From: Geminicoccaceae bacterium
GTDB lineage: Bacteria; Pseudomonadota; Alphaproteobacteria; Geminicoccales; Geminicoccaceae
Direction of reading: 5' to 3'
Assembly (NCBI GenBank): GCA_020638495.1
Contig: JACKIN010000002.1
Location: 310,001 to 374,000 of the forward strand
Length of the DNA stretch: 64,000 bases
Of this stretch, positions 62,356-64,000 are shown in pieces. A program made the translations under genes and the position numbers. The notes below the pieces were generated by a model, which had not been told where the DNA came from, searched no databases, and was given only the letters and a program-made list of their open reading frames with translations. The stretch's first letter is position 1. Each line of letters opens with the position of its first letter.

Positions 62356-63102
62356 TCAGTAGGGCAGGAGGATGTCGAGCACCTGGGCGCCGTAGCGCGG
62401 CTGCTGGACGTCGGTGATCTGGCCACGGCCGCCATAGCCGACCCTAAGCTCGGCGATCTTGTCCTGGCTGATGGTGTTCTGCGGCGTGATGTCCTCGGGC
62501 CGGACGATGCCGGCGATCGAGATCTCCCGGACCTCGAAGTTCACCCGGATCTCCTGCTTGCCGTCGATCACCATGTTGCCGTTGGGCAGGACCTGGGTGA
62601 CGATCGCGGCGATGTTGAACTCGATCGTCTCCTGGCGGTTGGTGCCGCCCTGGCCCTGGTTCGACATGTCGCTCGTGGCGCCGACCAGGGCGCTCGGATC
62701 GACAGCGCTCGGGAAGATCTTGTCGAGCTTGCTCTCGTAGCCGAAGAAGTTCGGGATGCCGAGCTGGTCGGAGTTGGCGCGGCTGCGCGTGCTCTCGCTC
62801 GAGAGCTCGGCGCGGTCGTCGATGACGACGGCCACGGTCATCAGGTCGCCGACGCGCCGGGCGCGCTGGTCGCGGAAGAAGCCGCTGGCGCCCTCGCGCC
62901 AGAGTGAGTTGGCGCCCGCACTGCGGTTCTCCTCTGGCGGCGGCATCGGCACCGAGACGGGCTGGTAGCCGGGCCGCTCGACCGGGTTCTCGACCGGCTG
63001 CAAGGGCGGCGGCTTGCCGACCTGCTCGAGCCGCTCCAGCGTGTTGCAGCCGGCGAGCCAGAGCCCGGCCAGGAGGGCGGCGCCGAGCGGGCGCATTCTC
63101 AT
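62356..63102 (-). CDS. flgH: Flagellar basal body L-ring protein
   Basis: 248-residue lipoprotein with lipobox LAGC (Cys near 19). FlgH motifs include VGDLMTVAVVIDDRAELSSE, NGNMVIDGKQEIRVNFEVRE and GIVRPEDITPQNTISQDKIA ending VLDILLPY. It forms the outer-membrane L ring of the flagellum. The ATG at 63102 overlaps the flgA stop (ATGA). In enterobacteria flgI follows; here the neighbour downstream is COQ9 on the other strand, so flgI must lie elsewhere. Confidence 0.96.
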   Translation of the reverse strand: MRMRPLGAALLAGLWLAGCNTLERLEQVGKPPPLQPVENPVERPGYQPVSVPMPPPEENRSAGANSLWREGASGFFRDQRARRVGDLMTVAVVIDDRAELSSESTRSRANSDQLGIPNFFGYESKLDKIFPSAVDPSALVGATSDMSNQGQGGTNRQETIEFNIAAIVTQVLPNGNMVIDGKQEIRVNFEVREISIAGIVRPEDITPQNTISQDKIAELRVGYGGRGQITDVQQPRYGAQVLDILLPY

Positions 63103-63866
63103 CGCCCGATCCCCGGCCGGCCGGCGATCTCGACCAGCTGCGAGCCGACCACGCGGGCGACGAGCTGCCGCTCGCTGTCGAGGTTGGCGACCTGGACGAA
63201 GGCGCCCCTGGCGCCGTCCTCGAGCGCGCGGCCCAGGGTCACCAGCTCGATCCCCGGTGCCCGGTAGCGCAGCTCGACCGTCTCGCCGCGCCGCACCAGC
63301 CGCGTCGGCTGGACATCGGCCTGCCGGATCGGCCGCCCGGCCGCGAGGCGCCGCCGGGCCTCGGTGCCGTCGAGCTCGTCGAGCGAGCCCAACGCATCCG
63401 CCCGGAGCAGGCGCGCCGGCACCAGCGCCGGCTCCAGCCAGGCGGGATCGAGCCGCTCGCCCGCCGCCACCGGCCGCGTCGGCACCATGACCTCGGCCAT
63501 GACCTGGGCCCGGCCGCCGACGTCGAGAATCCGCTGCTCGCCGGTCTCGAGCCGCACCAGCAGGCCGCCGACGAAGCGCTCGCTGCGCAGATCGAAGCGC
63601 AGATCGACCAGCTCCAGGCTGGCGCGGCTCGCTGCCGGGTTGGTCAGCGGCAGGCTCGGTGAGGTGAAGCTCAGCTCGAAGCCGTCGCCGTGCGGCGGGA
63701 GCTCCGCCTCGACGAGCGCCGCCAGATGCGCCTCGGTGAGCGGCTCGCCCGGCACCAGCCAGGAGGCGGCGAGGGCCGGTGCCGCCAGCCATGCGACGGC
63801 GAGCCAAGCGGCGAGCGGCCAGAGCCGCAGGGCGGGTGCGCAGATCGTGCCGGGGTGCCGGGTCAT
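63099..63866 (-). CDS. flgA: Flagellar basal body P-ring formation protein
   Basis: 255 residues. A signal peptide (LWPLAAWLAVAWLAAPALA) precedes the SAF/ChapFlgA domain: EVMVPTRPVAAGERLDPAWL, RRLAAGRPIRQADVQPTRLV, then VRRGETVELRYRAPGIELVT, with GAFVQVANLDSERQLVARVV near the end. FlgA is the periplasmic chaperone for P-ring assembly by FlgI. It overlaps both neighbours by 4 bases (ATGA), giving the coupled order flgG-flgA-flgH typical of alphaproteobacteria. Confidence 0.95.
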   Translation of the reverse strand: MTRHPGTICAPALRLWPLAAWLAVAWLAAPALAASWLVPGEPLTEAHLAALVEAELPPHGDGFELSFTSPSLPLTNPAASRASLELVDLRFDLRSERFVGGLLVRLETGEQRILDVGGRAQVMAEVMVPTRPVAAGERLDPAWLEPALVPARLLRADALGSLDELDGTEARRRLAAGRPIRQADVQPTRLVRRGETVELRYRAPGIELVTLGRALEDGARGAFVQVANLDSERQLVARVVGSQLVEIAGRPGIGR

Positions 63867-64000
63867 CGCAGTTGTGTCACCGTCATCATCATCTCGTCGG
63901 AGGCCGAGATCACCTTGGAGTTCATGTCATAGGCCCGCTGGGCGGTGATCAGGCTGGTGATCTCCTGCACCGGGTTGACGTTGGAGCTCTCGAGGAAGCC
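63863..64000 (-). CDS. flgG: Flagellar distal rod protein FlgG, C-terminal fragment at window edge
   Basis: The last 45 codons only. GFLESSNVNPVQEITSLITA, then QRAYDMNSKVISASDEMMMT, is the highly conserved FlgG C-terminus. The stop overlaps the flgA ATG (ATGA). The rest is beyond position 64000. Confidence 0.95.
   Translation of the reverse strand, partial: GFLESSNVNPVQEITSLITAQRAYDMNSKVISASDEMMMTVTQLR

Overview
The window is very GC-rich chromosomal DNA of an alphaproteobacterium. Supporting genes are a MucR/Ros zinc-finger regulator, COQ9, a ubiquinol-cytochrome c chaperone, DUF1127, a DUF177-plsX-fabH-ihfA-merR operon, an FNR-type box before hemN, class I PHA synthase and a K+-independent proton-pumping pyrophosphatase. 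A Rhodospirillales/Geminicoccales-like origin is my inference; no rRNA or complete marker set is present. Nearly all genes abut or overlap by 1-20 bases, in many short operons of both orientations.

Layout. 1-4.5 kb: myo-inositol genes, with a periplasmic binding protein (partial), an RpiR-type repressor, a fused IolC-DUF2090 protein and IolB, with GGAA-N6-TTCC operators on both sides of the repressor. 4.5-9.8 kb: ion and osmotic homeostasis (TrkH, two Usp proteins, BCCT transporter, cation/proton antiporter). 10-15.9 kb: DUF4432 epimerase-like protein, phospholipase D-like protein, EEP hydrolase, CinA-like protein, SfsA and an N-terminally extended RadC. 15.9-19.3 kb: an accessory patch with a complete IS481-family element, a deleted brnT toxin with surviving antitoxin, an AT-rich frameshifted uracil-DNA-glycosylase-like gene, a cupin and a decayed second copy of the radC 3' end. 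19.3-28.5 kb: sulfotransferase, membrane protein, RecX, SMP-30 lactonase, several unknowns, OpgC, histidine phosphatase, RraA-like protein and PhaC. 28.5-34.3 kb: ECF sigma/anti-sigma pair, hemN, DUF1127, two YceI proteins around a cytochrome b561, and a 274-bp MITE-like repeat. 34.6-42 kb: HppA, BamE, ubiquinol-cytochrome c chaperone, the fatty-acid/phospholipid operon, IHF-alpha, MerR and tRNA-Pro(GGG). 42-50.6 kb: heterodimeric ABC exporter, MucR, a 1068-residue carrier-HEAT-cNMP fusion and a SET-domain protein. 50.7-64 kb: GGDEF-EAL protein, spermidine synthase, TorF-like porin, acyl-CoA synthetase, M3 peptidase, ABC1 kinase, S21, peptide deformylase, COQ9 and the start of a flagellar flgG-flgA-flgH run.

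The best candidates for something new are: the accessory patch between radC and its decayed tail copy; the A9-tract frameshift and possible translational switch of the UDG-like gene; the IS481 copy splitting a perfect palindrome; the carrier-HEAT-cNMP fusion; the S21 gene with no ordinary start codon; and a repeated TAGCGT -10 element. No CRISPR array, rRNA operon or prophage was seen. I did not compute GC content or run any search; family names rest on motifs read by eye.
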